Shown piece by piece: positions 6,266 to 6,966 of a stretch of 6,966 nucleotides of DNA. Source of the DNA: Eggerthellaceae bacterium. Lineage in GTDB: Bacteria > Actinomycetota > Coriobacteriia > Coriobacteriales > Eggerthellaceae. Made by a program: the position numbers and the translations under genes. How positions within the stretch are numbered: position 1 is the stretch's first letter; each line of letters opens with the position of its first letter. A model generated the notes under the pieces. It was given only the letters and a program-made list of their open reading frames with translations, was not told the DNA's origin and searched no databases. Location: assembly GCA_900753095.1 (NCBI GenBank), contig CAADXT010000097.1, positions 1 to 6,966 on the forward strand. Direction: 5' to 3'.

Positions 6266-6966
6266 ATGGGTAAAGCTCAGGTAATTCCCTTCGGCCCTCA
6301 GCATCCGGTGCTTCCGGAACCGCTTCATCTCGATCTCGTTGTCCAGGATGAAACGGTAGTCGATGTTCTTCCTCAAATCGGTTTTGTCCATCGCGGCTTG
6401 GAAAAACTGGTCGAAACGCATGACATCCATCAATACATCTACGTTGCAGAGCGCATTTGCGGCATTTGCGCGTTTGGCCATAGCTATGGCTACGCTCAGA
6501 CGATCGAAAACATGATGAACGTCGAGGTTCCCGAGCGTGCCGAGTTCCTCCGCACCATCATGCACGAGCTTTCGCGCATCCATTCGCACCTGCTGTGGAT
6601 GGGGCTTGCTGCCGACGCATTCGGCTATGAGGCGCTGTTCATGCATTGCTGGCGCTTGCGCGAGCGCATCCTCGACATATTCGAAACGGTGGCCGGCGGC
6701 CGCGTTATCCTCTCCTACACGCTTCTCGGCGGCGTAACGAAGGACATCGAGGCTCCCACGCTTTCTGCCATCAAGGACACGCTTAACTCCTTGAAGAAGG
6801 AATACGGGGAAATCTGCAATGCGTTCCTGAAGGATTCGTCGGTGAAGAACCGCACTGTTGGCGTAGGCTTCATCGATGAGGAGCATGCACGTGAATACGG
6901 CATGGTAGGCCCGTTCGCCCGTGCAAGCAATGTGAACAACGACGTTCGCTGCCTGGGCATCGGCGG
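6266..6966 (+). CDS. echE: Ech-type [NiFe] hydrogenase large subunit, NiFe-site subunit (NuoD-like; 3' end outside window)
   Basis: The frame is open from ATG 6266 to the window edge (233 codons visible, no stop). The start follows the echD stop by 2 bases, with AAAGGGGAG at 6252-6260. It opens with VIPFGPQHPVLPEPLHLDL, typical of group 4 large subunits, then FVHRGLEKLVE (Glu46). RICGICAFGHSYGY follows, with Cys65 and Cys68 as the N-terminal CxxC that binds the NiFe centre, and His72 after it. ELSRIHSHLLW and GGRVILSYTLLGGV continue the NuoD/HycE pattern. The C-terminal Cys pair (DPCxxC region) lies beyond the window. The CxxC separates it from complex I NuoD, which lacks these cysteines. It lacks the N-terminal NuoC domain of HycE/HyfG. 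It should catalyse reversible proton reduction to H2 with electrons from ferredoxin. About 350-370 residues are usual, so roughly two thirds is present. Confidence 0.93.
   Translation, partial: MGKAQVIPFGPQHPVLPEPLHLDLVVQDETVVDVLPQIGFVHRGLEKLVETHDIHQYIYVAERICGICAFGHSYGYAQTIENMMNVEVPERAEFLRTIMHELSRIHSHLLWMGLAADAFGYEALFMHCWRLRERILDIFETVAGGRVILSYTLLGGVTKDIEAPTLSAIKDTLNSLKKEYGEICNAFLKDSSVKNRTVGVGFIDEEHAREYGMVGPFARASNVNNDVRCLGIG

Noticed and set aside
5930..6886. A 318-codon open frame on the minus strand across the echD tail and echE
   Set aside because: Part of it is the Ala/Ser-rich reverse reading of the Ala/Lys tail and the rest mirrors echE. No family features or ribosome binding site of its own were seen.
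2266..6966. Complex I (nuo) or formate hydrogenlyase (hyc/hyf) operon
   Set aside because: The large subunit has the RICGIC CxxC that complex I NuoD lacks. The NuoC-like and NuoD-like parts are separate genes, unlike HycE/HyfG, and no formate dehydrogenase gene is visible.

Overview
The window holds two gene clusters, both read left to right and separated by one strong rho-independent terminator. The left cluster (3-2129) is the end of a SUF iron-sulfur cluster assembly operon: the C-terminal part of SufD, a complete SufS cysteine desulfurase and a complete SufU. The right cluster (2266 to the window edge) is an energy-converting, membrane-bound group 4 [NiFe] hydrogenase operon in the classical Ech order A-B-C-D-E. 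Its last gene, the NiFe large subunit, is cut by the window edge. A polyferredoxin-like echF and possibly maturation genes would be expected next, but they cannot be seen here.

The organism is a bacterium with moderately high GC (about 55-60% by eye), G/C-ending codons, SufU-type (not SufE or IscU) sulfur relay, and a hydrogenase typical of strict anaerobes. An anaerobic actinobacterium of the class Coriobacteriia (Slackia/Eggerthella-like) would fit. A clostridial-type Firmicute is not excluded. This assignment is inference from general features, not a search result.

In the SUF part, SufS takes sulfur from cysteine as a persulfide on Cys369. SufU, a zinc protein, relays it to a SufB-SufC-SufD scaffold. 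The genes are translationally coupled: sufD stop and sufS start share a base, and sufS and sufU overlap by 8 bases. A 14-bp hairpin followed by T-rich sequence ends the unit at about 2160-2200.

In the Ech part, EchA (antiporter-like, NuoL family) and EchB (NuoH family) form the membrane arm. EchC (NuoB-like), EchD (NuoC-like) and EchE (NuoD-like, NiFe site) form the cytoplasmic arm. The complex is expected to couple electron transfer between reduced ferredoxin and protons/H2 to ion translocation. Ion-path residues in EchA, cluster ligands in EchC and the N-terminal CxxC of EchE are all present, so the enzyme looks functional. The genes are tightly spaced (2-17 bases), each with a Shine-Dalgarno-like sequence.

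The most unusual element is the second half of EchD. After a short but recognisable NuoC-like domain, about 110 residues form an Ala/Lys/Glu-rich, probably helical tail carrying two copies of a 25-residue repeat. The repeats are nearly identical in protein but differ at many synonymous positions. Otherwise this is an ordinary stretch of core metabolism, with no mobile elements, CRISPR, tRNA or rRNA seen.
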